Of a DNA stretch of 64,000 bases, positions 1-46,900 are shown one piece after another. The notes below the pieces were generated by a model. It was given only the letters and a program-made list of their open reading frames with translations, did no database searches and was not told the origin of the DNA. Origin of the DNA: Elysia crispata (lineage: Eukaryota; Mollusca; Gastropoda; Plakobranchidae). The stretch spans positions 570,658-634,657 of the forward strand of contig JAWDGP010005065.1 of assembly GCA_033675545.1 (NCBI GenBank), written 5' to 3'. Position 1 is the stretch's first letter; the number at the start of each line of letters is the position of its first letter. Made by a program: the position numbers and the translations under genes.

Positions 1-481
1 GGTCTATTGACTTACTTTCCTGCTATAGCGCTTGGTTAGCCTAAGTTGTTTTTGCCTCATGTACTATAATGAATATAGGTCTCATAGAGGAATAATGGAA
101 GAGGAAGATTGTTTTGAAAGTCTTCCTTCCCAAGATATATGATTCACAGTATTAATTTACAACAGTTTATAGTACCATTATTTTTTCATAAAAGCACTGA
201 CAACATACAATCTAATAAATATTTGATTCATTTGGCTTCTGTTAAGTCATTTGGTACAAGATTATACTTCAGTAATGCATGTTTAAGGCTCTGAAAGAGA
301 GTTTGGTGGGCATTAAATAACTAAGAACACTATAACAACCATTTACACCAATGATTTTTTTTTTAGCTATAAACAACTACTCTTTCCTTCACACAGCTGA
401 TTACTACATGTTGTGTGTTTTTAACATGCTTTTTGGTCAGTCTAACAGCTTTTTCTTGAGTATTATCTTTGACTCCTTTCC
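1..481 (-). other. LRRC49 3' UTR or downstream flank
   Basis: AT-rich non-coding sequence below the LRRC49 stop codon. No open frame, RNA gene or clear poly(A) signal was recognised on the minus strand, so the transcript end is not placed. Confidence 0.4.
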
Positions 482-36224
<35,743 letters not shown>

Positions 36225-36254
<30 letters not shown>

Positions 36255-36310
36255 TACATTTATACAGTTGGCAGATACTTCATTGTCTAACCCAACAGAA
36301 ATGAATTTTT
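36225..36310 (-). CDS. LRRC49: Candidate LRRC49 5' exon with possible start ATG at 36252-36254
   Basis: Acceptor ttcctcgttacacag and donor gtgagt bound an 86-bp exon open in one frame for 28 codons (KFISVGLDNEVSANCINV and then MRFGGLQDQR). Its end phase matches the 35.8-kb exon. If coding extends through the whole exon, an upstream exon ending in phase 1 is needed and was not found with certainty. Otherwise the internal ATG is the start, which is the choice used for the 809-residue model. Confidence 0.6.
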
Positions 36311-36689
36311 CTGTGTAACGAGGAAAAAAAACCATAGTATTAATTAAAATATACAATTCTTTTCATTAATTTAAAAGATTAGTGGCTTCAAAATAACATT
36401 CACTTCACAGTGGATCCAAGAAGCATATCATAGTGAAATATTGTGTTTATTTTGAGTTATTCCTAAAGATAGATTTGAAAGAAAAAGGACTCAAAACACA
36501 GCTTTGACATTATTATCTTGAAAATCATGTAAAAATTTTTTTACGTATATAATTATCGAGGATATATATTCGTGCCCTTAAACTGACAAAAGCCCTCAAT
36601 ATTGGGTCCTTCCTACAAGTATCATCAACTCTCATTTATTTCCATTAAATTGTTTTATGATTCCTTTTATGAAAGTGAAAGTTGTAAAA

Positions 36690-37430
36690 ATTTACTTTTA
36701 GTCTGATATGCCAAGCTTTAGGTAAGTATTATTTGATTTGATCCCTTTGCTTGAGTATATTCCCGTTGATAAAGATGTTGATCTATGGACACTCCATCAT
36801 TTCGAATGACAATCATTACTTATGACATTTTGCTATTTAATTCCAAAACTTTCTCTTTGCTTTCTTCTTCAACAATATCTGCAAATCATTTTAAGTATTC
36901 TTTATTTTCTTCAATGAATACAGTCTCATCAGCATATCTGAGGTTGTTTATGTTGTGCCCTCCTACTTTAATTCCTGGGTATTCTTCTAAGTTTCTCATA
37001 ATTACAGTTTTCACTGTAGAGAGAGAAAAGATCTAAGGAAAGCACACATCCTCGTCTGACACCACGCTCTATTTTTTTTTAACAAGCTAATTGCCCCATC
37101 AACTCGCAGTGTCCGTTCCCAGAACATGTTTTTGATCACTCATAGATCTTTTCCATTTAACTTCAAATGTTTTCATTTTGTAATTACCTGTCAATTGCTT
37201 TGATGTAGTCAATGAAGCACAGGTATACCTCTTTTGTACTGCCTTTCCAAAGATGTAGATAGCATTTATTGTAAATTTTTCTCCACAAAGCCAAACTGTT
37301 ACACTGCCATATCTGGTTTGATTTTGTCTCTGACTTGCATCATACAGATTCTTAAAAGTATTTTAATGATTTGACTCATTAGACTAAGAATGCTACAAAT
37401 GTCATGGACTACAAAGAAATCAAATGAAAG
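36690..37430 (-). mobile_element. Degenerate LINE reverse-transcriptase fragment
   Basis: Minus-strand frames, broken by stops and shifts, show in order SLMSQIIKILLRI, a KIKPDM-like block, LCFIDYIKA, RGCVLS-DLFSLYSE, GGHNINNLRYAD and IVEEES, the conserved reverse-transcriptase motif series of endonuclease-type non-LTR retrotransposons. The fingers/palm region is present; no endonuclease was seen. It is clearly non-functional. Clade not assigned. Confidence 0.8.
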
Positions 37431-37459
37431 TGTTATGAGAAGCTGACACAACAGGATGT

Positions 37460-37632
37460 GACATAAATAGAATAGGTAAATGTCAGGCAACCTTTATTGA
37501 CCATGTGATGAGAAGAGAGAAACTGGAACATCTTGTGATAACTGGAATGATCAAAGGAAAACAGAGAAAAGATGTTGGATGGACTAGCATGGTCGTCTAC
37601 CCTAAAGAGCAGGGCATCTAATTGATTGATGT
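37460..37632 (+). mobile_element. LINE C-terminal fragment in inverted orientation
   Basis: A plus-strand frame reads IDHVMRREKLEHLVITGMIK followed by a GK-rich stretch, the C-terminal HVMRR-KLEHLV-TGKI-G block of the same LINE type. It lies head on to the minus-strand RT fragment, so the copy was rearranged on or after insertion. Confidence 0.72.
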
Positions 37633-39584
37633 CAGGTTTAAGTTGAATTTGTTTCATTATTTTAATTACAAGAGAATTTTGTGACAGGTATGTTACTTAT
37701 CTCTTGATTTATGTTTCATTGCTAGAAGATTTAGACAGTTGGCATTTTTGTTCTTTAGTTCCCAAAACATCTATTTATTAGTCCCAGGTTCGACTTGCCT
37801 ATCAAACACAAAGAGTCAAAATTTATCTTCTGAATGGTATCAGATTTGTGATCTAGCACTGTAGCTCTGCAAATGTCTGAAAAATTGACTACTTGAAACA
37901 AATTATTGTCTGTAACTCTAAATTTTCATTTCCTGCGAGAGGGTAAGTTTAAACGACCTTCACTTCAATGTCAAAATGCCTTTTTTTTCTCACCTTCTTT
38001 TCATCTTCATTGCAACTTTGTCTCTTTGAATGACACTAAAGTTTAGGTCCCAATAAAGTTAGCGCATACTGTTCTCTGATTTTCATATATACGTTTGATC
38101 ATCCATTTTTGTGAGCTTTCCTCAGCAGCTAGACTAATAGGGGTTATTCAACTGGAAATATAGGATCAGAACTTTTAGTTTATGCAGCTATAAAGCTTTA
38201 TAGTTTACACATATGCATATGTAAATGATATTTAGAGGAAATGGTTGTGTACCTTTTCTTGAACTCCTTGAATCGCAAAAATGGAATACATGTATGTTAG
38301 ATGTATCAAGCAGTTAATGATACCAAAATCTGCTTTGACATTGCATCTAAGTAGGCGTTTAAATAAATTACCATAAGTGTATCACATTTTTCGAAATATT
38401 TACACTACAAGTCTTTTCAATCAAGCCCCGACAAACATTTTGTGGTTCAGTTTGGTTACAGGATGACTGACATAGGCAGTTTTATCAAATATATTTTTAA
38501 AATATAAAAGAATCTTAAATATTATACTTGATGTCAAAATGGTGTTCTGATGATTGTGGTGTTAAGGTTTGAAATTTGAATGGTTGCTAAGTACAGTTGG
38601 CAACTTTCAAATTAAACTATGTACGACTTCCATGTTGATTTTCAGACCTGAGGAAGTTGAGCTTTGAGCCTTGCATTAATTTGCATTTCCCGTGACTATT
38701 TTCATGCGAGTTGATAATTTCGAGTTAAATAGTAGGGCCTAGATATTAAGCATAGTCTAGTCCGCTTTAATTGCCATGTAATTCGATGTTACTCAGGTCA
38801 CTACACTTACTGAAACAGAGAGAAGACAATATGCTTGAAAACATTTAAATTTCAGATTCAAGCAGTTATTTCTTTTCAATTATAGACCTAGGGCTATCTT
38901 AGTTAGTGCAAATAAATGGTCGCTACAGTGGATTTTGACGTGATATAAAAGAATTTTGTTACTATTGAAAATGCACAGATTAAAGACACCTGATTGCACA
39001 ATTATGTTGATCTAGTCTGTAAATTTGGTGAAGGTAAGTAATTGACCTAATTTATCCTTTAATTTTATTTAAAACGCATAAAATCACCGTTAAAATATCA
39101 AGCTTGGGGAATCTAGGATATTATTATAGTTATCTGCCTAACTCACCCTAAGCTTTAAAATTATATTTTTCTTAAAGAATTTGATATATGCTGAACACGA
39201 ATTTGAAAATAAATACTTTTCAATATATAAGCCTTTTGGTGTTGCTCTAAAATCCCATTAAACTACACGTTCCGATTTCGCCGGGAAACATTCAATTGTG
39301 AAGCCTAACATGAGTTGGGCCTATATCTGCAAATTTACTTAATATCTAATCTAGATTTATCACCTCAGATGTGGAATATAGAAATCTTCGTTGCTGCGCT
39401 AAATAACCTTTCATTAACTGGGTTCTGTTACGTTTTTAACATACTTATTTCCGTACTAAATTTGAATCTAGAAATGTTTAACAGCGACATGCAACATCTC
39501 CCAGACTTGTAATCTAGATCTATAATGTTAAAAAAGTATACCCGCCATACCTAAAATTTTTTTGTTTCATTCATGTGTCAGCCA

Positions 39585-39630
39585 TGTTGAAACCTGGGAA
39601 GCCAAAAGTTTACGCATGCGCAAAGGAAAA
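39585..39630. promoter_or_regulatory. Candidate NRF1-type promoter element
   Basis: acgcatgcgcaaag matches the palindromic NRF1 core GCGCATGCGC except at its edge. A YY1-like gccatgttg word lies 25 bp away. It could serve LRRC49 transcription on the minus strand. No exon was identified directly beside it. Confidence 0.25.
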
Positions 39631-39647
39631 AAACGATGAGATGAAAC

Positions 39648-39648
<1 letters not shown>

Positions 39649-39708
<60 letters not shown>
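39649..39708. repeat. (GA)n microsatellite with G run
   Basis: About 25 GA units ending in a G run. Confidence 0.97.
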
Positions 39709-39842
39709 AAAGGAGGGGGAGCCACAAATTAAGGAAAATTAATCTGTGGGGGAGTGCCTTTGTTTTCTTTTGTTTTTCTTTTTTCTTTCCTTTTCAAGTC
39801 AACGATTTTTGTTTTTCAACTTAATAATATTCGAGCCTGTCT

Positions 39843-39873
39843 AAATGGCACCTGAAACATTTCTATTTATAGA
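39843..39873. repeat. Inverted-repeat partner of 50.3 kb
   Basis: The word ctaaatggcacctgaaacat with its tatttatag continuation recurs in reverse complement at 50287-50317, with weaker similarity for about 30 bp on one side. Confidence 0.75.
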
Positions 39874-40251
39874 ATTCATGGAAGGACTACTCTTTTTGCA
39901 CAAGCTACTTTGAGACAACAGAGTACCCTTTTCTTGAAAAATGTTTCCCTGCAACCTGTAACATTATGACGTAAAGAAGATAATATAACTCTTAATTTAA
40001 AAACTCAAAGTTCATCTCTTGTAAGTAAGGAGCATTTGTATGACCTCTGTTGTGACAGTAAACAATTCGCTATTAACCAATGATCTAAGAAAATGATACA
40101 TAGTCTGAACAACCGATAACTTTGATATAGAAATGACAATGAAAGTTAAAAAAAAGGAGATGCTTAAGTATTATAGTGCCACTATGGATAACACTCCAAT
40201 GTTGCATTTTTAAGCGGATTAGTGATCTTTATTGTTTACAATCTGAAACGA

Positions 40252-40290
40252 CAAGATCTAGATCTAGATAGATCTAGATCTAGATCTAGT
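40252..40290. repeat. (TCTAGA)n short array
   Basis: Repeated tagatc/tctaga words, the densest of many such words between 39.3 and 41.5 kb and near 49.6-50.0 kb. Confidence 0.85.
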
Positions 40291-40630
40291 ATAGCCCAAT
40301 AAAGACTGAACAAAATGTCGGTAGGGCGAGATCTATGTTACAGATATGTTTTCAAGAAGTGCATTTCTTGTAAACCATTTCAGTGCACCAAATAATTATT
40401 ATGAAACATTAACAGTTCTTTCCTTGCAACCTGAAAGAACATTATTATGTTCAGAGCATCTTTAATTTTCAAAACCACTTGCCAGTTCACAATCAGCTAT
40501 TGCATTTGTCTGGATAGATGTAAATAATGAGAGTGAAATTTTGTGAATGCAAATACATGTAATTGCAAGCACAATCACATAAATCCTAAGCTAATCAGTT
40601 ATAAATCAATAAACAATTATAAATCAAATG

Positions 40631-41461
40631 AAACCTTAAGAAATAGTAACAACTGCTGAAGTACAGCACCACTATGAGCTTAAATATGGTTTTGGATAGT
40701 TACTTGGGGCTGAGTAATTCAACCTAGAATGATCATATTTTATTTATTTATCTAGATGTAGTAGATGTAATCGAGTATTACTAGATCTAGACGTCTAGTA
40801 GATTAGAATATAGATGCAATTGTGACAGGAACATAACTCCAGGATCAACTTTGCATTGTATTGTCAAAGAGCACACCTCTTTTACTACTTCAGAACGTCC
40901 AAAATAAAGATCAAATATTGAAATTTAGTCAATTTTGACTTACTCTAAAATGGCTCTAGGTATAACTATAACTCTAGATCTAGAACATAGTGCAGCATAA
41001 GCATGTGAGGCAGTTTCCAGAAAGATCATCCAGTAAATCATTTGATATATTGGGTTTTTGGTGTATTTCAATAATTTGTTTTTGAAAACCTTAAGAAATA
41101 GTAACAACTGCTGAAATACAGCACCACTATGAGCTTAAATATGGTTTTGGATAGTTACTTGGGGCTGAGTAATTCAACCTAGAATGATCATATTTTATTA
41201 ATAAATTTATCTAGATTTATTTATCTGATATAATCAAGTATTGCTAGATCTAGTAGATTAGAATTTAGATGCAATTGCGACAGGAACATAGTTCCAGGAT
41301 CAACTTCCAAAGAACACACCTCTTTTATTACTCAAGAACGTCCAAAATAAAGATCAAATATTGAAATTTAGTCAATTTTGACTTACTCTAAAATGGATCT
41401 AGGTATAACTATAACTCTAGATCTAGAACATAGTGCAGCATAAGCATGTGGGTCAGTTTCC
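40631..41461. repeat. Tandem direct duplication, 455-bp period
   Basis: 40631-41018 and 41086-41461 are near-identical (both start aaaccttaagaaatagtaac and contain the same tctagatctagaacatagtg block). They differ by small indels, including about 30 bp missing from copy 2 near 41300. The spacer 41018-41088 recurs at 42171-42243. Confidence 0.93.
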
Positions 41462-42170
41462 TTTTTTTTCCACACATTGAAAGCACTTCTTCAAATAAAA
41501 CATAAACACTAGATCTAGAGTTCGAAATTTAAAACTAGAAGCATTGTATTTTTGTTCTAAATCTAGTTCTTCCAATTGAACAGAGAGAAACCCCCAGCAG
41601 TGTTTGCAACTCAAATCTGCTTATATCTTTATATACTGAAAATAAATATTTTGACAGATATAATTTTGTTATATTATAGCTTTCACTTGTGTTAAATAAA
41701 TGGACAGCAGGTAGCTCTAGTAGACAAAAGAAATTAAATTTTAAAAATATTTTCACAAATTAAGATGCACAGGCATTGCTTTATTCAGGTTTAATGTATG
41801 TCTTATTTCAATATTTGTATCAAACTTGAATTTTTTAATTTTTGAAGTATTGTTTTTTTATGCTTTAAGGATTAATAATTGAAGTTAGATGTAGATACAC
41901 AGAATACTTGCTAGTTTATCTTTCATAAGGGATGTGCATCAATGGCATGACATTTTTGATCCCTGTTGCCACTGTAAAACAGTTGGCTTTTTCATTTTAG
42001 ATATTATGAAATATTGTGTCCAGAACTGCAGACTCAATTGACTATAGGCTTTGCAATGCAAACCAAAATCCAAAGGAAACTAAACAATAGGAGCAACTTT
42101 TGAATAAAGCACCAGCATTTCAGTGTAGGTCTAAGGCATATTTCATTTAAAAAGTCTATATGCTTATATC

Positions 42171-42243
42171 CAGAAAGATCATCCAGTAGATCATGTTGAT
42201 ATATTGGGTTTTTGGTGTATTTCAATAAATTTGTTTTGAAAAT
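42171..42243. repeat. Third partial copy of the duplication spacer
   Basis: Matches 41018-41088 with a few substitutions (shared ccagaaagatcatccagta and attgggtttttggtgtattt). Confidence 0.9.
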
Positions 42244-43165
42244 CTTCTAGTGTAAGTAATGATATTTTGAACATAAAAGATAATAACTTGTAATGGTGAA
42301 GCAGATCTTATTATTAAAAAACATTACAGGGTTATCTTAAATTACATGTACCTATTAGGCTAAATTGTTACACAATCATGCTGGTGTTGGAATCTAAATG
42401 ATTAATTTTTATATCATTTTCTTTAATATTGCACCGAAAAATTCAATTCCACCATTAATTATGAGATTTTTTTTAAAGTTTTGAACCTTTTCAGACTGGC
42501 TTGGTGTAAAATTTATCTTCACCATCATCATGATTAACTTAGATTAACGAGAAATAAAAGAGATCAATACATCTTTTAATAATTTATCCATTTTTTATTA
42601 GATGACTTGATGGAAGATTAATATTCAGGTTACATGAATGATAAAAACTTTTTTTGTTGTTGTTCTTGTTTTTTTTTTTTCAAAGTAATTTTAACAACCT
42701 ATTAAAAACTGTAATAAGACTTAAAAGAAAACATCAGTATATATCAAAAAGGTGAAATTATCAAACACAAAAAAAACCAGACAAAAACTGAAAAAGAAAG
42801 GAAAATGTAGTAATTTTGAAAGAAAAGGTTTTATTTCATATCTTCTTTAATTCATCTGAAAATCACTGAGAAACATTTTTGAAAATTTCTTGCTATAATT
42901 CCACAGAACATAACATTTTCCAGACAAATAAAAGGAGTGTGATATGTAACGAGTATTTGTTTAATGATCAGAATTACAAAAAGTTACACATATATAAATG
43001 TGTGGATATAACACAAATCCAGTAAATTTATACAACTACATTTAATTAAAAAAAGTTGGTCAAACTGATAGTATTTAGTATTAGTATTAGTTAGAAAACT
43101 AAGTCAATTGCACATTAGGAGATCCCTGGATAAAGTTTTCTTTAAATGAATGATGTGTAATTATA

Positions 43166-43628
43166 CAGCGGAATCCACTTACATCGACAGCCGCTTTAGC
43201 GATATTTCAGATATCGAGGCAATTGCTAGTTCAAAATTTTGTCCTTTATCGTTACTAAATAAATTCTATTTTATCGACATGATTTTATGATTTCTCCGCT
43301 TTATCGACGTGCCGCGCATGAAGAACTAGCCAAAACCAGGCTTCAGAGACTGAGAAACCAGTCTCTGCCAGGCATCAAAAAGGGAAAAAAAATCGCACTT
43401 GGTACACGCTTTGCTAAGCCACGTTGTAGAGTGATCTAGATCTACCCCTCTCACGCATATTGAGAGACATACACACTGTAGACAGTGCACCCACTACAGC
43501 CCCTTTTTCGGAGTGACGTCCCTTTTTTTTCTCTCTCTCTTTACTCCTATAATTTCATTTATCAACATTTTGATATATCAACATTATATTTTCTTCTGAT
43601 GGCATTCCGATATAAACGGATTATACTG
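43166..43628. mobile_element. TA-flanked inverted-repeat element (MITE-like, Tc1/mariner- or pogo-type ends)
   Basis: The left end reads cagcggaatccacttacatc. The reverse complement of the right end reads cagtataatccgtttatatc. They match at about 19 of 27 positions, and both are bordered by TA. At 463 bp with no transposase frame, it is a non-autonomous relic. Confidence 0.65.
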
Positions 43629-43873
43629 TATCTTAATTGAAATATTACTCTACAATATCCATTAGTTCTTTTCCTTTTTAGTTTAATTCATCATCATCCA
43701 CTAACTAAAAGAAAAAAAGGAACATTATCCGTATATTTATCTTCTTGTTTATGTTATTAATGATGCAAAATGAATAATATGGAAATAAACTTTGAAATGT
43801 TATTTAAATATACATGTATCATCATTTGGTTCACCGATGCTTTTATTTAGGGATCCAAAAAATTCATTCTTAC

Positions 43874-43984
43874 CTTTACATCTTGGGTGTGCAAGTTCAG
43901 AGATATTAATTCTGTAATCTTAAGTTTCTGGTATTTGATGGAACAGCTGTCAAACTGATAAATAGGCCTTAGACCACTTCGCAT
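43874..43984 (-). CDS. Candidate first coding exon, function unknown
   Basis: An ATG at 43982-43984 in strong context (cacaccATGC) opens 37 codons (MRSGLRPIYQFDSCSIKYQK, then a hydrophobic end LNLHTQDVK) running exactly into a good donor, gtaaga. It ends in phase 0, which does not fit the 36.2-kb exon in this frame but would fit the 35.8-kb exon. The same donor read from the cag 38 bases upstream would end in phase 1 and fit the 36.2-kb exon. It could be an alternative LRRC49 5' exon, part of an unknown gene, or chance. Confidence 0.3.
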
Positions 43985-43999
43985 GGTGTGATAGGCTTT

Positions 44000-46900
44000 A
44001 GAAAATATTTGATTTTTTGGGCAGAAACAATTTAATAGCCACAGGCTAGTCTTGTTAGTCTATGTACCGATAGCAGGCTTATAAGGTGACACTGCAACAG
44101 ATTTCTAAACAGGCATCAGTTCCCTAAACTTTTTACTTTTAAGGACCAAAAGTCCTTCCAGATGCGAAGGCTTTGCTTAAAAGTGAAATAATTTTTTACT
44201 TTAAGTGAACAAACCATTTTAAATCATTCAACTATCTGTCAAGTATGGGTTATATTTAAGAGAAATAATGGCTTGAAATAAGTGGCATTTTCTGGAAATA
44301 CAAGATACTGGAAATATAATGGGGTTTGGCAATGAAGTTATGACACAATAGTTAAAAGAAATAACATGTATTTAGATTATAATAACCATATGATTATGTT
44401 CACGACATTTACATAAAAAAACAACATATATCTCATTTATGAAAAGCATAGGCCTACAAGTTAAAAATGACAGTAACGAATAGGGTATTGACTGGACAAA
44501 ACATCATTTATATTCTTGTTTTCCCTCAAAAATAATAGTTCCATATTGATTATGATATAGTTACATACATGTAGTCATTTTTTTTTTTTTGTAGACAATT
44601 TAACCTCCATGGAAACAAGTGAGGCAATGTATCTCCAAAATAAAAAAAAAAGGAAAGTATTTTTGGGTGAAGTTTCCTGAGCCTAGGGGTGTAGGGCTCA
44701 AATTGAAAAGTTGAATTTTAAATAGTTGATCATAAGTAAACTTTTGTCCCTTAACTTTCATGCCTTGGGCGCTCACTGTCTTATGACAGCTACATCCCAT
44801 TGAATGTATACATTTTACAAGCCATAAAATATATCTGTTTAAGTATTTCTATTGTTTTGGCAGTCAAATGATGTCTTTGTTTTCTGCACTGCTTACATTC
44901 TTGTTCTATCATTAGTATCAATGTTAAAGGTTTATAATTAGTGTCATTTTTTTTTTCAACGTAACACTTAAAAATATTTAGTGCCTTAATTTCTTTTCTG
45001 ATACTGATATTCAATTATTTACAGCATATTTCTTTAAAGTAGATGTGAACAGTTCCATCTAAATTTTATACCCTTTTGTTCGGTATGATTAATTCAAACT
45101 AATGCTTTTTTTCCCATTCCTTGTATGGGCTATTAAAAATGCCTATCAAGCATATAGAATATATCTACCATATCAGTCATAGATACACATTACAGCAACA
45201 CTTAAATCTGTTTCACATCATTTTTTAGTTATTTATTAAAATATCCAACCCAGTTAAATATATTCTGTTTGATATGGTCCATATAATAGGGATTATTTAT
45301 TGATATATCCACCATCAGTGAAGACACTAAAAGGATGTCATATAGGGTTGTTTAATTAGTGGAATCATTACATATAATTTCAAAAACATGATTTAACATC
45401 AATTTCCTCTAGGATTTTCTTTTTGTATGCACAATAAAAAATCATCAACTTCTAAGCTTTTCATATTGCAGTTTGCAAAATTATGTTGGAATATTATTTT
45501 TCCTCTTAACCGTTTTGTGTATATCTACCCTTAACTTTTCATCCCTCAGACTGAGTACTTTATAAATTGTTTTATATACTTCTGTAAAATTAAAATGTCT
45601 CTGTCAATTTTTGCATTGTTTTATATACTTCTGCATGATTGAATTGTCCCTGTCAATGTTTGAAACTACATTATGATTTATGTTATTATATCCAATACCT
45701 TAGCTGGCTTTATGCCATGAGAAAGCTTTCAAACAACATCATATCTTGTTACTTCTGAATCGCTCAAGTGGACAAAATCAATTGAATGATCTATTGTGAT
45801 CTAAACAGTAGTCTATTGTTACCAGATTTTATTTTTTTTTACAATATCACTACTCACTTTCAATAAAGAAGTACAATAGTTATCTAATTCACCATTGCCC
45901 AAATATTTTCTAGGCTTTTTAGGCTTTGAGCCTTCACTTTTTTTACCTGGACAACTACATAATGACAAATAATATGGACAGCTTTGTTGCTTGCTGGTAT
46001 TGCAGTTCTCTTGCATGCATATTCTGCCAAACATAATTTTAAACTAAAATTGTTCAGATTCAAGTTCCTCTTCATTCTTAAATGTTTTACGGCATATTGT
46101 TGTTGGTTTATAATAAGTTTAATGTTTAACAAATAATTAAAATAGAATATGAGCACAGGGAGCTATAAAAACATTTTCTCATGAGGTGATTTACTTTGTA
46201 CTCACACTTTTTTCTGTTAAAAGTATTATGGATAACATAATAAAAGTAATAAACGATGGCTGCCCCACTAATTGAAGGTTCCGTCTGCATCCATACCAAG
46301 AAAGTTTAACATTCCAATGTTTTCTCCAATTCTTTCTTTTATGCTTTGAAAATTATTGTTGTTGCAAAAGTCCCACACAATACTGAAGACTTTATTTTAA
46401 ATTTGTCAGCATGGATCAGGTCCATGTGGCTGGTGAGGAGCCAGCCCTGTCTGAAAAAATCAGTCAATAGTTAAATATCATGAGAATATTATTTTCCATG
46501 CAGGAAGGAGATGTTTTTTTGTATTTTGTTTTTATTTTCAAATAATTTTGTCAGTTTCATGTGTTTGCGAGTTATGAGTCCATGTGATAGAAAATTTAAC
46601 ATTATGGGTAACTGTTTTGTATTTATACGTAACTAGTGACCGGTGCAGAGTCCCAATGACACGGACAAATAGACACCTAAACTCATTCTTTCCAACATCT
46701 ATCATCTTATACTATGAGGAGATTAAAAGGGTAACTAAATCATAATTATACTTTGCTTTCCAGTCTGATGTTGTAATTCTAGAAACACCAAAATGATATG
46801 CTCCCCTTTTCTTTACTTTTTTAATACCTCCTTATACATGTATAGATTTATATCTCCATAAATGTCACCTGTATACTCATACTGTGATACTAGAAAATCT

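Noticed and set aside
36785..37036. 83-codon plus-strand frame
   Set aside because: It is antisense to the degenerate LINE reverse-transcriptase motifs.
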